This document shows, one piece after another, positions 7,769 to 16,394 of a DNA stretch of 64,000 nt (the first letter of the stretch is position 1; each line of letters starts with the position of its first letter). The position numbers were made by a program, and so were the translations under genes. The notes under the pieces are model-generated. The model made no database searches. It had not been told where the DNA came from and was given only the letters and a program-made list of their open reading frames with translations. This DNA comes from Oscillospiraceae bacterium (GTDB taxonomy: Bacteria > Bacillota > Clostridia > Oscillospirales > Oscillospiraceae). The stretch spans positions 248,001 through 312,000 of the forward strand of contig SVMM01000001.1 of the NCBI GenBank assembly GCA_015067435.1, in the 5' to 3' direction.

Positions 7769-9070
7769 TTACCAATCCACGCCGAGCGGCGGGCGGACGT
7801 CGACGTCCATGATGTCCTTGCAGTCATAGAACTGGAGATAGCGCGAGCGGGAGTGGCGGAACGTGGTTCCGTCCGGATGCAGGCGGTCGCAGATGACGGC
7901 GCAGATGTCCTTCTTGATGTAGCTGAAGGAGTTGATGCCGACGCTCGCGAACACGCGGAAGCCCTTGCTTTGCAGGTACTTGAAGTTCTCGCCGGTTTTC
8001 TGCCAGTCGTCGCCGTCGGGACGCTCGCCGTGCGGGTAGAACAGGATCTGCGTCGGCCCGACCAGCGAGCCGACCTCGTCCAGCCAGCGCTCCGTGTCGT
8101 TTCTGACGACCTCCAGAGACTTGCTGAGGCGGATGTGGCCCCACGTGTGGCTGCCGAACGTCCAGCCCGTCTCCTTGAGGCGCGCGATCACCGGCTTGAC
8201 CGCCTCGATCTCGGCGGCGCGGTTCGCGTCGAACGCGGCGCGTTCGGGGCTGTCCTTGGCGATGTCGCGGTCGTCCTGCGTGCGGTAGCCGAGGATGCCG
8301 TAATAGCCCGTCAGCGAGAAGATCGCCTTCGCGCCGTTGAGCGAGAAGTCGGGATGCTCATAGACGAACTGATCGAGGATCGGCGTCGCGTCCAGCTCCT
8401 TGGTGTTGAACACCTCGCCGGTGTAGGGGTCCTTGCACTCCGCCCAGATCTCGCCGTCGTCGCCGACGACCAGCTTGCTGGTAAAGCCCTCGTCGAGCAT
8501 GTAGGGATAGTAGTTCACGTCGTCGAACGAGATGACGAGCGGCTTCTTGCCCTCCGGCAGCATCAGCGTGTTGCGCTTCATGCGCTGCTCGCCGGAATCG
8601 GTGGTGTACTCGCTCCACACGTCCTCCATCGCCACAAGGATGTAGCCCTTGTCGTAGACGCTCTGCAGGATCTTGTTGTACTCGTCCACCGTGCACATCC
8701 AGTCGTCGAGGCCGAAGCGCTGCGCCTCGGACGCGGCGCACTCCCAGAACGCGTACTTGGGATAGGCGATGATCGGGTGGAAGAACAGGTGCTCGACGAT
8801 CTGGTCCGGGCCCCACGCCTGCGTGAGCTGCTCCGGCTTCCAATAGTTGCGCACCGCGTCGTAGGGATCGACATAGGGCTCCGGCTCGGGCTCGGGCTCG
8901 ACCGGGGCGTTGGGGTCGGTGGAATCGGCGGGGTTCTGCGGGTTCTCCGTCTGCGATCCCTGCGCGGGCTTGTCGGGCTCATCGGCGGGTTCCTTCTTCC
9001 CGCAGGCGGTGAGCAGGCTCAGCGTCATCAGCAGCGCAAGGAGCAGAGAGACAAAGCGTTTCATTGGCAT
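7769..9070 (-). CDS. Lipoprotein with divergent polysaccharide-deacetylase (NodB) domain
   Basis: The protein has 433 residues. A lipoprotein signal ends at the lipobox LLTAC (Cys near residue 22). A Pro/Glu-rich linker (EPEPEPEP) follows, then a NodB-like fold. The metal triad is recognisable as SFDD (motif 1, first Asp the base) and SHTWGH (motif 2), but the usual TFDDGP Gly-Pro is changed to SFDDVNYY. It probably acts outside the membrane on peptidoglycan or other glycans. The start chosen is the ATG 5 bases after AAAGG; an ATG two codons later is possible. Confidence 0.8.
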   Translation of the reverse strand: MPMKRFVSLLLALLMTLSLLTACGKKEPADEPDKPAQGSQTENPQNPADSTDPNAPVEPEPEPEPYVDPYDAVRNYWKPEQLTQAWGPDQIVEHLFFHPIIAYPKYAFWECAASEAQRFGLDDWMCTVDEYNKILQSVYDKGYILVAMEDVWSEYTTDSGEQRMKRNTLMLPEGKKPLVISFDDVNYYPYMLDEGFTSKLVVGDDGEIWAECKDPYTGEVFNTKELDATPILDQFVYEHPDFSLNGAKAIFSLTGYYGILGYRTQDDRDIAKDSPERAAFDANRAAEIEAVKPVIARLKETGWTFGSHTWGHIRLSKSLEVVRNDTERWLDEVGSLVGPTQILFYPHGERPDGDDWQKTGENFKYLQSKGFRVFASVGINSFSYIKKDICAVICDRLHPDGTTFRHSRSRYLQFYDCKDIMDVDVRPPLGVDW

Positions 9071-9101
9071 CAAAACCTTTCTGTCTGGAATAATCGGAGA
9101 C

Positions 9102-9130
9102 ATTATAACAGGTATTTTTCGCTTTTGCCA
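9102..9130 (-). promoter_or_regulatory. Sigma-A promoter for the lipoprotein-cdd unit
   Basis: Minus strand: TGGCAA, 17-base spacer, consensus TATAAT, 32 bases before the ATG. It ends about 20 bases from the CIRCE element, so HrcA might also touch this promoter. Confidence 0.6.
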
Positions 9131-9150
9131 TAGCGACGGCAAAAAAAGTT

Positions 9151-9177
9151 TTAGCACTCACGACGCGTGAGTGCTAA
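9151..9177. promoter_or_regulatory. CIRCE element (HrcA operator)
   Basis: TTAGCACTC, 9 bases, GAGTGCTAA is an exact match to the CIRCE consensus. HrcA binds it and represses heat-shock genes at normal temperature. It lies about 135 bases upstream of hsp20. hrcA itself is not in the window. Confidence 0.97.
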
Positions 9178-9311
9178 AATTCATAGCCCGTTCACAAAAA
9201 GATGTATTTTTGTTCACAGGTGATGGGTATACTGACCATAGTCCGAAGGGAAAACGACGGACGACATACATGCAACAAACAATCAAATGAAAATACAAGG
9301 AGGCAACCATC

Positions 9312-9779
9312 ATGTTTGAACTCAGACCTTTTGAGCACAGAGCCACCCGCGCCATGCGTCCCTACGACCCCTTCCGCGAGATGGAGGACTTGGAGCGTGC
9401 GTTCTTCGGCGGACGCCCGTTTGCCGGAACCCGTGATTTCGGCGGCCTGACCGAATTCAAGACCGACATTCAGGACAAGGGCGACAGCTACCTGCTCGAA
9501 GCCGACCTGCCCGGCTTCAAGAAGGAGGACATCCACATCGACCTCGACGGCGAGACGATGACCATCTCCGCCGAGCGCCACAGCGACCACGAGGAGAAGG
9601 ACAAGGAGGGCAACTACCTCCGCTGCGAGCGCAGCTACGGCAGCTATCAGCGCTCCTTCGACATCAGCGGCATCGAGGAGGGCGAGATCCAGGCGGCGTA
9701 CACCGACGGCGTCCTGAAGCTGACGATGCCCAAGAAGCGCCAGACCGTATCCTCCGCGCGCCGGCTGGAGATCCAGTAA
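9312..9779 (+). CDS. Small heat-shock protein, Hsp20 / alpha-crystallin family
   Basis: The protein has 155 residues. The alpha-crystallin domain runs from about residue 45 to 140 (FKTDIQDKGDSYLLEADLPG to YTDGVLKLTMPKK). The C-terminus lacks a clear I-x-I tail and ends in SSARRLEIQ. It is an ATP-independent holdase that binds unfolding proteins in the cytosol. AAGGAGG sits 8 bases before the ATG. A -10-like TATACT (9228-9233) follows the CIRCE element, so expression should be HrcA-controlled and heat-inducible. Confidence 0.95.
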   Translation: MFELRPFEHRATRAMRPYDPFREMEDLERAFFGGRPFAGTRDFGGLTEFKTDIQDKGDSYLLEADLPGFKKEDIHIDLDGETMTISAERHSDHEEKDKEGNYLRCERSYGSYQRSFDISGIEEGEIQAAYTDGVLKLTMPKKRQTVSSARRLEIQ

Positions 9780-9810
9780 ACCGGCCGCCGCGCCCGCGCG
9801 GTGAAAAATG

Positions 9811-9847
9811 AACGGCGGCGGACCCGCGCTCGCGGGCCCGCCGTTTT
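9811..9847. terminator. Terminator between hsp20 and the C26 peptidase gene
   Basis: AACGGCGG...CCGCCGTT with an inner CCCGCG/CGCGGG stem, ending in TTTT. The genes are convergent and may share it. Confidence 0.7.
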
Positions 9848-9852
9848 GCGCG

Positions 9853-10458
9853 TCAGATGCTCTTGAGGAAGTCCTCCAGCACGGGCAGGCCGTCCCCCGC
9901 CGGGGCGCGCAGGCGCTCCGGGTGCCATTGGAGGCCGAGGATCGGCTTTTCCGCGTGCCGAACCGCCTCCGTGACGCCGTCCTCCGCGCGCGCGATCACG
10001 CACAGGCCGTCGCCGGGGCGGTCCACCGCCTGATGGTGCGCGCTGTTGACCGGGAAGCGTTCGCCGTAGAGCGAGACGAGCCGAGAGTCGTCGGAGAGGG
10101 CGAAGTGGCGGCGGTCTTCCCCGTCGATCTGGCTGTGGTTTTCAATGTGCTGGCGCAGCGTGCCGCCGAGGGCGACGTTGAGCAGCTGCATCCCGCGGCA
10201 GATGCCGAGGATGGGGCGCTGTGTGTCGTAAAACAGGCGGAAGAGCGCGAATTCGCAGTCGTCGCGCGCTTCGTCGATCTCCTTCGAGCCGTCGACGGCC
10301 TGAGCGTAGCGGCGCGGATGAATGTCGCCGCCGCCGGGGAGCAGCAGCGCGTCGCAGCGGGAGGGGTCCTCGCGCTCGACGGCGGCGCCGAGCGCGGTCA
10401 GCGCGTCGATGTAGCTGTGGAACGGCTGCGCGGTCCAGCCGAGAAAGATTGTCTTCAT
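9853..10458 (-). CDS. Class-I glutamine amidotransferase-like peptidase C26 (gamma-glutamyl hydrolase type)
   Basis: The protein has 201 residues. The nucleophile elbow is GICRGMQ (Cys near residue 91) and the catalytic His-Glu appears as LQWHPE near residue 177. LLLPGGGDIHP is the oxyanion/substrate loop of the PuuD/YvdE group, which cleaves gamma-glutamyl amides such as gamma-glutamyl-GABA. It is shorter than PuuD (about 250 residues). The true substrate is not evident because no polyamine genes adjoin it. GAGGTGATCTCC before the ATG fixes the start. Confidence 0.85.
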   Translation of the reverse strand: MKTIFLGWTAQPFHSYIDALTALGAAVEREDPSRCDALLLPGGGDIHPRRYAQAVDGSKEIDEARDDCEFALFRLFYDTQRPILGICRGMQLLNVALGGTLRQHIENHSQIDGEDRRHFALSDDSRLVSLYGERFPVNSAHHQAVDRPGDGLCVIARAEDGVTEAVRHAEKPILGLQWHPERLRAPAGDGLPVLEDFLKSI

Positions 10459-10476
10459 GGAGATCACCTCGCGAAC

Positions 10477-10505
10477 AGCATATGCCGCGGAAAAACAAAA
10501 GTCAA
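10477..10505 (-). promoter_or_regulatory. Sigma-A promoter for the C26 peptidase gene
   Basis: Minus strand: TTGACT, 17-base spacer, TATGCT, 18 bases before the ATG. Confidence 0.7.
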
Positions 10506-10516
10506 ACAAAAAAGGC

Positions 10517-10545
10517 TTGCATCGGCGAATGTTTTGTGGCATAAT
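10517..10545 (+). promoter_or_regulatory. Promoter of tRNA-Ser
   Basis: TTGCAT, 17-base spacer, CATAAT with an extended -10 TG, ending 34 bases before the tRNA 5' end. Confidence 0.7.
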
Positions 10546-10579
10546 AGCGGAGCACTCCAAAAACGGCAATTTCATACAC

Positions 10580-10670
10580 GGACAGGTATCGAAGTGGTTA
10601 TAACGGCCCTGACTCGAAATCAGGTGTACCCGCAAGGGTACCGTGGGTTCGAATCCCACCCTGTCCGCCA
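10580..10670 (+). tRNA. tRNA-Ser (anticodon CGA), CCA encoded
   Basis: The acceptor stem GGACAGG pairs with CCTGTCC, followed by discriminator G and an encoded CCA (10668-10670). The anticodon stem CCTGA/TCAGG closes the loop CTCGAAA with anticodon CGA at 10615-10617. A long variable arm (GTACCC/GGGTAC) is typical of class II serine tRNAs. The T-loop is GGTTCGAATCCC. It reads UCG. Confidence 0.97.
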
Positions 10671-10671
10671 G

Positions 10672-10708
10672 AAAAAAGCGGACTTGCTTTTGCAAGTCTG
10701 CTTTTTTT
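10672..10708 (+). terminator. Terminator of tRNA-Ser
   Basis: The stem GACTTGC/GCAAGTC is extended by AAAAAAGC/GCTTTTTT around one mismatch with a TTTT loop, and ends in seven T. Confidence 0.9.
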
Positions 10709-10719
10709 GAAAAAGGGTA

Positions 10720-10750
10720 TTGACTCTCACATTATGGCAGGGATTAAGGT
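10720..10750 (+). promoter_or_regulatory. MerR-type promoter with 19-bp spacer
   Basis: TTGACT and TAAGGT are separated by 19 bases. This overlong spacer is the hallmark of promoters twisted open by MerR activators. The spacer carries an imperfect dyad around CTCTCAC...GGCAGGGA. It probably serves autoregulation of the regulator below. Confidence 0.7.
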
Positions 10751-10791
10751 AGTGGCGAGCTCAAGGAAAACCATCCATGGAGGTAACGATC

Positions 10792-11595
10792 ATGCTGAAA
10801 ATCGGAGATTTTTCAAAACTGTCCAGAGTAAGCATCAGGATGCTCCGCCACTACGACGATATCGGTTTGCTCAAGCCGGCGGAAACAGACGATTTTACCG
10901 GGTATCGATATTATCGTGAGGATCAGCTGTTCCTAGTCGCAAGGATCACGGCGCTCAAGGACATGGGCTTTGCCCTGACGGATATCGTGCGTATTCTTGA
11001 AATCTTTGACGACAGGGAAAAGCTTGACGGCTTTTTGACAGCCAGACAAAAAGAACTGACTGAACAGGCCAGGGAAACGGAGTATAAGCTGATGCTTCTG
11101 GATACAGCCCGAAAGAGGCTGAGAAAGGAGCAAAATATGAGTTTTGATGTTACCGTAAAGACGATACCGGAAAGGTATGCCGCCACCGTGCATATGGTGG
11201 TGCCCCGCTATGAGGATGAGGGAATGGCGTGGAGCATGATGGGAGAATGCAAAGAGCCGTTGATCCCCGCGGACCCCTGCTACGCCGTTGCGGAATTTCT
11301 CGACGATGAATTCAAGGAAGAGAACGTCGAGATCGTTGTATCCATGGCGGTCAAGGGCAGGTATCAGGATACGGAGCATGTCAAGTTCAGGACGCTTCCG
11401 GCGGTCAAGGTGGCAAGCTGCATCATCAAAGGCAGTTACGATCAGATGGGCGAGGCGTATGCAACCGTGGCTTCCTGGATCAAGGCGAATGGGTATCAGA
11501 TGAACGGGCCTATGTTCAACATCTATCATGTGAGCCCCGCGCAGACGCAGAATCCCGAGGAGTATGTAACGGAAGCGTGTTTCCCTGTGGAGTAA
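10792..11595 (+). CDS. MerR-family regulator with GyrI-like effector domain
   Basis: The protein has 267 residues. The winged helix is at 1-70 (KIGDFSKLSRVSIRMLRHYD, then GLLKPAE, GYRYY), a dimerisation coiled coil at about 75-112, and a C-terminal GyrI/BmrR-type ligand domain from about 115 (VTVKTIPERYAATVHMVVPR). This layout matches multidrug-responsive activators such as BmrR. The ATG at 10792 follows GGAGGTAA by 5 bases; an in-frame ATG 15 bases earlier is itself part of that site. The gene is lower in GC than its neighbours, consistent with recent acquisition. No adjacent efflux gene is present. Confidence 0.9.
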   Translation: MLKIGDFSKLSRVSIRMLRHYDDIGLLKPAETDDFTGYRYYREDQLFLVARITALKDMGFALTDIVRILEIFDDREKLDGFLTARQKELTEQARETEYKLMLLDTARKRLRKEQNMSFDVTVKTIPERYAATVHMVVPRYEDEGMAWSMMGECKEPLIPADPCYAVAEFLDDEFKEENVEIVVSMAVKGRYQDTEHVKFRTLPAVKVASCIIKGSYDQMGEAYATVASWIKANGYQMNGPMFNIYHVSPAQTQNPEEYVTEACFPVE

Positions 11596-11608
11596 TGGGT
11601 GTAACGCC

Positions 11609-11628
11609 GGGAAGCTTTAAGGCTTCCC
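11609..11628. repeat. Small inverted repeat after the merR gene
   Basis: GGGAAGC / GCTTCCC around six bases. It lies just before the larger terminator hairpin and may extend it. Confidence 0.4.
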
Positions 11629-11636
11629 CGCAAAAT

Positions 11637-11666
11637 AAACGGGCAGAGCGGCCGCTCTGCCCGTTT
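11637..11666. terminator. Bidirectional terminator: 30-bp perfect palindrome
   Basis: AAACGGGCAGAGCGG followed directly by its exact complement. It ends the MerR transcript on the plus strand and the xyl operon on the minus strand. Confidence 0.8.
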
Positions 11667-11709
11667 CGCATTCTCGGATGCCCGTATGGCGTTTTTTGAT
11701 CTCCGGCGG

Positions 11710-13026
11710 TTATCCGAACAGCACGCCGTTGACAATGCTCTCCAGATATTCCTGCCGACCGCTGCCGGGAAGCGCCGGCGCGCCGAGCTTCTCGGCGTAG
11801 GCGGCGAGCTCCGCGAGCGTCGTCTCGCCGGAGCGGATCTTCGCGCCGACGCCGGTCTTGTAGCTGGCGTAGCGCTCTTCGACGAACTTGTCGAGGCGCC
11901 CGTCCTCAATGAGCGCCGCCGCCTTGAGAAGACCGAGCGCGAAGGTGTCCATGCCGAGGATGTAGGCGTGGAACATATCCTCCTCCGTGTAGCTGGGACG
12001 GCGGTTCTTGGAGTCGAAGTTGAAGCCGCCGGTCAGGCCGCCCGCCTTGAGCACCTCGTACATGCACATGGTCGCGTCGTAGACGTTGAACGGGAACTCG
12101 TCGGTGTCCCAGCCGAGGAGCATGTCGCCCTGATTGGCGTCGATGCTGCCGAGCATCCCGTTGATGGCGGAGATGCGCAGGTCGTGCTGGAAGGTGTGGC
12201 CGGCGAGCGTGGCGTGGTTCGCCTCGATGTTCATCTTGAAGTCCTTGTCCAGCCCGTACTGGCGCAGGAAGCCGATGGCGGTGGCGGCGTCGAAGTCGTA
12301 CTGGTGCTTCATGGGCTCCTTCGGCTTGGGCTCGATGTAGAAGTCGCCGGTGAAGCCGATCGACCGGCCGTAGTCCACGGCGAGGTGCATGAGGCGGGCG
12401 ATGTTCTCCTGCTCGAACTTCACGTCCGTGTTGAGCAGCGTTTCATAGCCCTCGCGGCCGCCCCAGAACACATAGCCGCGCCCGCCCAGCTTCACGGTGA
12501 GGTCGAGCGCCTTCTTCACCTGCGCCGCGGCGAAGCAGAACACATCCGCGGAGTTGGAGCTGCCGGCGCCGTTCATAAAGCGCGGGTTCGAGAACATGTT
12601 CGCCGTGCCCCACAGGCAGCGGATGTCCGTGCCCTTCATCTTTTCGAGGATGTAGTCGCTGATCTCGTCGAGACGGCGGTTCGTCTCCTTGATGTCGTCC
12701 GCCTCCGGCACGAGATCGACGTCGTGGAAGCAGAAGTATTTGACGCCGAGCTTCTTCATGAACGCGAAGCCCGCGTCCACTTTTGCCCGCGCGTGCTCCA
12801 TCGTGCCCTTTTCCGCGCCGAAGGACTTGTCGGCGGTGTCGCGGCCGAACATGTCCGTGCCGGCGGCGCAGAGGTTGTGCCACCACGCCATGGCGAAGGG
12901 CAGATGTTCGCTCATCTTCTTGCCGGCGACGATCCTGTCGGCGTCGTAGAACTTGAACGCCAGCGGGTTCTTGCTCTGCGGGCCCTCGTAGGGGATGACG
13001 GGGATATTCTCAAACGGTTCACTCAT
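11710..13026 (-). CDS. xylA: Xylose isomerase
   Basis: The protein has 438 residues, a class II xylose isomerase. Conserved stretches include [12 protein letters not shown] (catalytic His), [18 protein letters not shown] (metal-binding Glu and Lys), [18 protein letters not shown] and [15 protein letters not shown]. It converts D-xylose to D-xylulose in the cytoplasm. It is the last gene of the operon. Its ATG lies inside the end of xylB (overlap 13019-13026), so translation is probably coupled, helped by GGGAGGAACC upstream. Confidence 0.97.
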   Translation of the reverse strand: MSEPFENIPVIPYEGPQSKNPLAFKFYDADRIVAGKKMSEHLPFAMAWWHNLCAAGTDMFGRDTADKSFGAEKGTMEHARAKVDAGFAFMKKLGVKYFCFHDVDLVPEADDIKETNRRLDEISDYILEKMKGTDIRCLWGTANMFSNPRFMNGAGSSNSADVFCFAAAQVKKALDLTVKLGGRGYVFWGGREGYETLLNTDVKFEQENIARLMHLAVDYGRSIGFTGDFYIEPKPKEPMKHQYDFDAATAIGFLRQYGLDKDFKMNIEANHATLAGHTFQHDLRISAINGMLGSIDANQGDMLLGWDTDEFPFNVYDATMCMYEVLKAGGLTGGFNFDSKNRRPSYTEEDMFHAYILGMDTFALGLLKAAALIEDGRLDKFVEERYASYKTGVGAKIRSGETTLAELAAYAEKLGAPALPGSGRQEYLESIVNGVLFG

Positions 13027-14515
13027 GGTCGGTTCCTCCCTTTTGCAATTCCCGGAACAGCTCCTTGACCGCCGGGTAAGTCTTTTGGAATTTGCGGTAG
13101 GCGCGCTCGTATCTCTCGACGAGCGCGGGTTCGGGCTGCACGGTCTCCGTCGTGCGCACCAGTGCGTCCGCGCATGCTTTCACACTGCCGTAAGCGCCGC
13201 AGCCGACCATGGCGAGCATCGCCGCGCCGTAGCCGGGGCCCTCCTCCGTTTGCGGGATGTCCAGCGGCAGGTTCAGGACGTTTGCCATGATCCGCCGCCA
13301 CAGCGGGCTTTTCGCCCCGCCGCCGCAGAGCTTCGAACGTTCGATCCGGACGCCGAGGCTCTTGGCGACCTCAAAGCTGTCGCGGATGGCGAAGGCGACG
13401 CCCTCCAGCACGGATTGCACCATGTCGGTTCTCGTCGAATCCATGCTCATGCCGATGAACATGGCGCGGGCGTCGGTGTCGTTGATGGGGCTGCGCTCGC
13501 CCATGAGGTAGGGCAGGAAGAACACGCGGTTGTTCCCGAGGCGCTCGTCGGTGATCTCCCGCTGCTCCTGCGCGTAGTCCCGCGACTTGAGGATATCGTC
13601 GCAGAACCACTTGTTGCAGCTTGCCGCCGAGAGCATGCAGCCCATCAGGTGATACGTCCCGTCCGCGTGGGCGAAGGAGTGGAGCGCGTTGTTCGGGTCG
13701 ACGCCGAAGCGCTCCGAGGAGATGAAGATGGTGCCGGACGTGCCGAGGCTGATGTTGCACGCGCCGTCGCCCACGGTTCCGGTGCCGACGGCGGCCGCGG
13801 CGTTGTCGCCCGCGCCGGCGACGACCTTCACGCCCTCCGGCAGGCCGAGAGAGCGCGCAATTTCCGGCTTTACGGCGCCGACGACCTCGTAGCTCTCGAA
13901 GAGCCGCGGCATCTGCGCTTCCGAGACGCCGCACACGTCCAGCATCTCCCGCGACCAGCGCCTGTGCGCCACGTCGAGCAGGAGCATCCCGCTCGCGTCC
14001 GAATAGTCGCAGGCGTGCACGCCGGTGAGCTGGTAGACGATATAGTCCTTCGGCAGCATGATCTTCGCGATGCGGTCGAACAGCTCCGGCTCGTGCTTTT
14101 TCATCCACAGCAGCTTCGGCGCGGTGAAGCCGGCGAACGCGATGTTCGCGGTCAGCTCCGAGAGCTTTTCCCTGCCAATGTTTTGGTTGAGCCAATCCGT
14201 CTCATCCGCCGTGCGCCCGTCGTTCCACAGGATCGCGGGGCGGAGCACGTTGTCATTTTCATCCAGCGCGACCAGACCGTGCATCTGCCCGCCGACGCCG
14301 ATGCCGGCGATCTGCGCGGCGTCGTGCCCGTCCAGCAGCGGCGCGAGCCCCTGCGTGACGGCGTCCCACCAGTCCGCGGGCGCCTGCTCCGACCAGCCGG
14401 GGTGCGGGAAGGAGAGCGGGTACTCGCGCGAGACGGCGTTGAGGATCTTCCCCTCCCCGTCCACGAGCAGCAGCTTCACCGCCGAGGTGCCGAGGTCTAT
14501 CCCGATGTAGTTCAA
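13019..14515 (-). CDS. xylB: Xylulokinase
   Basis: The protein has 498 residues, FGGY-family kinase. It begins [20 protein letters not shown] (phosphate-1 loop) and continues with [16 protein letters not shown] (sugar site), [13 protein letters not shown] (phosphate-2) and the C-terminal [17 protein letters not shown] (adenosine site). It phosphorylates D-xylulose to xylulose-5-P. The start codon is TTG, preceded by AAGGAAGTG about 6 bases away; no ATG is nearby. It lies 58 bases after the permease gene and overlaps xylA by 8 bases. Confidence 0.96.
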   Translation of the reverse strand: MNYIGIDLGTSAVKLLLVDGEGKILNAVSREYPLSFPHPGWSEQAPADWWDAVTQGLAPLLDGHDAAQIAGIGVGGQMHGLVALDENDNVLRPAILWNDGRTADETDWLNQNIGREKLSELTANIAFAGFTAPKLLWMKKHEPELFDRIAKIMLPKDYIVYQLTGVHACDYSDASGMLLLDVAHRRWSREMLDVCGVSEAQMPRLFESYEVVGAVKPEIARSLGLPEGVKVVAGAGDNAAAAVGTGTVGDGACNISLGTSGTIFISSERFGVDPNNALHSFAHADGTYHLMGCMLSAASCNKWFCDDILKSRDYAQEQREITDERLGNNRVFFLPYLMGERSPINDTDARAMFIGMSMDSTRTDMVQSVLEGVAFAIRDSFEVAKSLGVRIERSKLCGGGAKSPLWRRIMANVLNLPLDIPQTEEGPGYGAAMLAMVGCGAYGSVKACADALVRTTETVQPEPALVERYERAYRKFQKTYPAVKELFRELQKGGTDHE

Positions 14516-14573
14516 GCGAACACTTCCTTTTCGATCAAGTCAGCCGGCTCGCCGCCGGCGGGTCGATGGGCGC

Positions 14574-15407
14574 TTATCCCTTGACGGCGCCCGCGATGAA
14601 GCTGTCCTGGATCTTCTTGCTCAGGAAAATGTAGACCAGCAGCGTCGGGAAGGTGGCGAGCACCAGCGCCGCGCCGATGGGGCCCCATTCGGTCGTGTAC
14701 TGGCCGGAGAGCGCCTGCACGCCGACCGGCAGGGTCTTGAGCGCCGTCTTGCTGATGAAGATGTTGGCGAACATCAGCTCGTTCCAGCACTGGAGGAACG
14801 TGTAGATGCCGACGGTCGCGACCGCGGGCTTCATCAGCGGCACGATGATCCGGAAAAAGATGCCCCAGACGTTGCAGCCGTCGATGCAGGCGGACTCGTC
14901 CAGCTCGCGCGGGATCTCGTTCATGAAGCCCGTGCACACCAGGATCGCCATGGAGAGGGAAAACGCGGCGTACGGAACGATCAGCGCCCAATAGGTGTTG
15001 AGCAGGTGCAGGCGCGAGAGCGTCACGTACACGGGCACGATGGAGGCGTGGATCGGAATGGTGAGTCCGAGCATGAAGAACTTGTTCAGCGTTTTCCGGC
15101 GCTTCCAGATCAGCCGCGTCAGCGCGAAGGTCGCCATCAGGGCGACGGCGAGCGTGATGAGGATCGTGGCGGTCGCCACGATGATGCTGTTGAGAAAGTA
15201 TTTGCCCATGTGCCCCGTATGGAGCGCGCTTTCATAGTTGGACCAGAGCCAGTAGCGGGGGAGGCCCACGACGTTCTCGCCGAAGATCTCCTGATTGTTT
15301 TTCAGCGAGAAGGTGAACATCCAGTATACGGGGAACAGGTTGACGAGCATCCAGAGAAACAGGCCGATGTAGGTAACGACCATTCTTGTCTTGCTTGTGT
15401 TGCGCAT
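14574..15407 (-). CDS. Carbohydrate ABC transporter permease (MalG type)
   Basis: The protein has 277 residues with six predicted membrane spans. The EAA-like loop for ATPase contact is PRELDESACIDGCNVWGIFF (near residue 178). This is the second inner permease of a CUT1-type sugar importer. The site GAGGAGTGA precedes the ATG. It starts 4 bases after the other permease ends, so the pair is translated together. No ATPase gene is in the operon; a shared MsmK-like ATPase elsewhere is likely. Confidence 0.95.
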   Translation of the reverse strand: MRNTSKTRMVVTYIGLFLWMLVNLFPVYWMFTFSLKNNQEIFGENVVGLPRYWLWSNYESALHTGHMGKYFLNSIIVATATILITLAVALMATFALTRLIWKRRKTLNKFFMLGLTIPIHASIVPVYVTLSRLHLLNTYWALIVPYAAFSLSMAILVCTGFMNEIPRELDESACIDGCNVWGIFFRIIVPLMKPAVATVGIYTFLQCWNELMFANIFISKTALKTLPVGVQALSGQYTTEWGPIGAALVLATFPTLLVYIFLSKKIQDSFIAGAVKG

Positions 15408-15411
15408 TTCG

Positions 15412-16290
15412 TCACTCCTCCTCCCTGAAAATTGCGCTGATCAGCAGGGCAAAGCCGAAGCAGAGAACGATCAGCAGCACGGCGATCGTGCTTCCCATGC
15501 CGTAGCGATTGCGCAGGAACAGCATACTTATCATGAGGGTGCTCGGCACCTCCGTCGCGTGCAGAGGGCCGCCGTTCGTCAAAACGTAGATCAGGTCGAA
15601 GGATTTGAGCGAGCCGGTGACGGCAAAGATCACACTGATGCGGATGATGGGCTTGATGTAGGGCAGGACGATGTAGCGGTTGACCTGCCTGTCCGACGCC
15701 CCGTCCAGCATGGCGGCCTCGCGCAGCTCGACCGGGACGCTCTTGACGCCCGCGTAAAGCAGCAGCATGTGATAGCCCACATACTGCCACAGCGTGGGGA
15801 CGAACACCGCCCACAGCGCGGTCTCCTTCGTGCCGAGCCAGATCTTTGTCCAGCTCTCCAGACCGACGCTGCGCAGGAATACGTTCAGGATACCGTAATC
15901 GGGGTTGTAGATCTTCAGCCACAGCTGGCCGATGACGACCGTGGAGATCAGAACGGGCATGAAGTAGACCGAGAGGAACAGCCGCTCGCCCTTGATCTTC
16001 CTGCCAAGCGTCAGCGCCAGCGCCAGCGCCAGCGGCAGCTGGAGAAAGACGGAGAGCCCGGCGAGCAGCAGCGAGTTCCGCAGGGCCTTCAAAAACCCGA
16101 TGGAGTTGCTGGTGAACAGCTCCTTGTAGTTGGAAAGGCCGATAAAGGCCTTCGGCCCGAGCCCGTCCCAGTTGAAGAGGCTGTAATAGGCCGAGGCGCC
16201 GATCGGCGCGATCAGGACGCCGCAGAAAAGGATCAGCGCCGGAAGGAGAAAAATCAGAATATGCAGTTTGTCGCTGTACATTCTTTTCAT
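15412..16290 (-). CDS. Carbohydrate ABC transporter permease (MalF type)
   Basis: The protein has 292 residues and six spans, beginning MKRMYSDKLHILIFLLPALI. The EAA loop reads PVELREAAMLDGASDRQVNR near residue 188. It is the partner of the MalG-type permease for import of xylose-containing oligosaccharides (inferred from context). AAGGAGC precedes the ATG by about 10 bases. It is separated from the binding-protein gene by a stem-loop that probably lowers permease expression. Confidence 0.95.
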   Translation of the reverse strand: MKRMYSDKLHILIFLLPALILFCGVLIAPIGASAYYSLFNWDGLGPKAFIGLSNYKELFTSNSIGFLKALRNSLLLAGLSVFLQLPLALALALTLGRKIKGERLFLSVYFMPVLISTVVIGQLWLKIYNPDYGILNVFLRSVGLESWTKIWLGTKETALWAVFVPTLWQYVGYHMLLLYAGVKSVPVELREAAMLDGASDRQVNRYIVLPYIKPIIRISVIFAVTGSLKSFDLIYVLTNGGPLHATEVPSTLMISMLFLRNRYGMGSTIAVLLIVLCFGFALLISAIFREEE

Positions 16291-16318
16291 CGTCTGTGTC
16301 GCTCCTTATAAAGGGGAT

Positions 16319-16360
16319 GGCGGCACTCCCCAAGTTCTGGACGGTTTGAGAAGTGCCGCC
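16319..16360 (-). promoter_or_regulatory. Intercistronic stem-loop between binding protein and permeases
   Basis: GGCGGCACT and AGTGCCGCC pair across a 24-base loop in the 104-base gap. Such elements commonly stabilise the binding-protein mRNA and reduce read-through to the permeases. The T run is on the plus-strand side only, so it is a weak terminator for this operon. Confidence 0.55.
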
Positions 16361-16394
16361 TTTTTGCCAATCAGGTAAGGTTGTGCCCGCGGGC

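Noticed and set aside
10580..10708. tRNA-Ser as attachment site of an integrated element
   Set aside because: No integrase, no repeat of the tRNA 3' end in the next kilobases, and an intact terminator follows directly.
11637..11666. 30-bp palindrome as an IS or integration site
   Set aside because: It sits between two convergent 3' ends and is best explained as a shared terminator; no transposase or target duplication is present.
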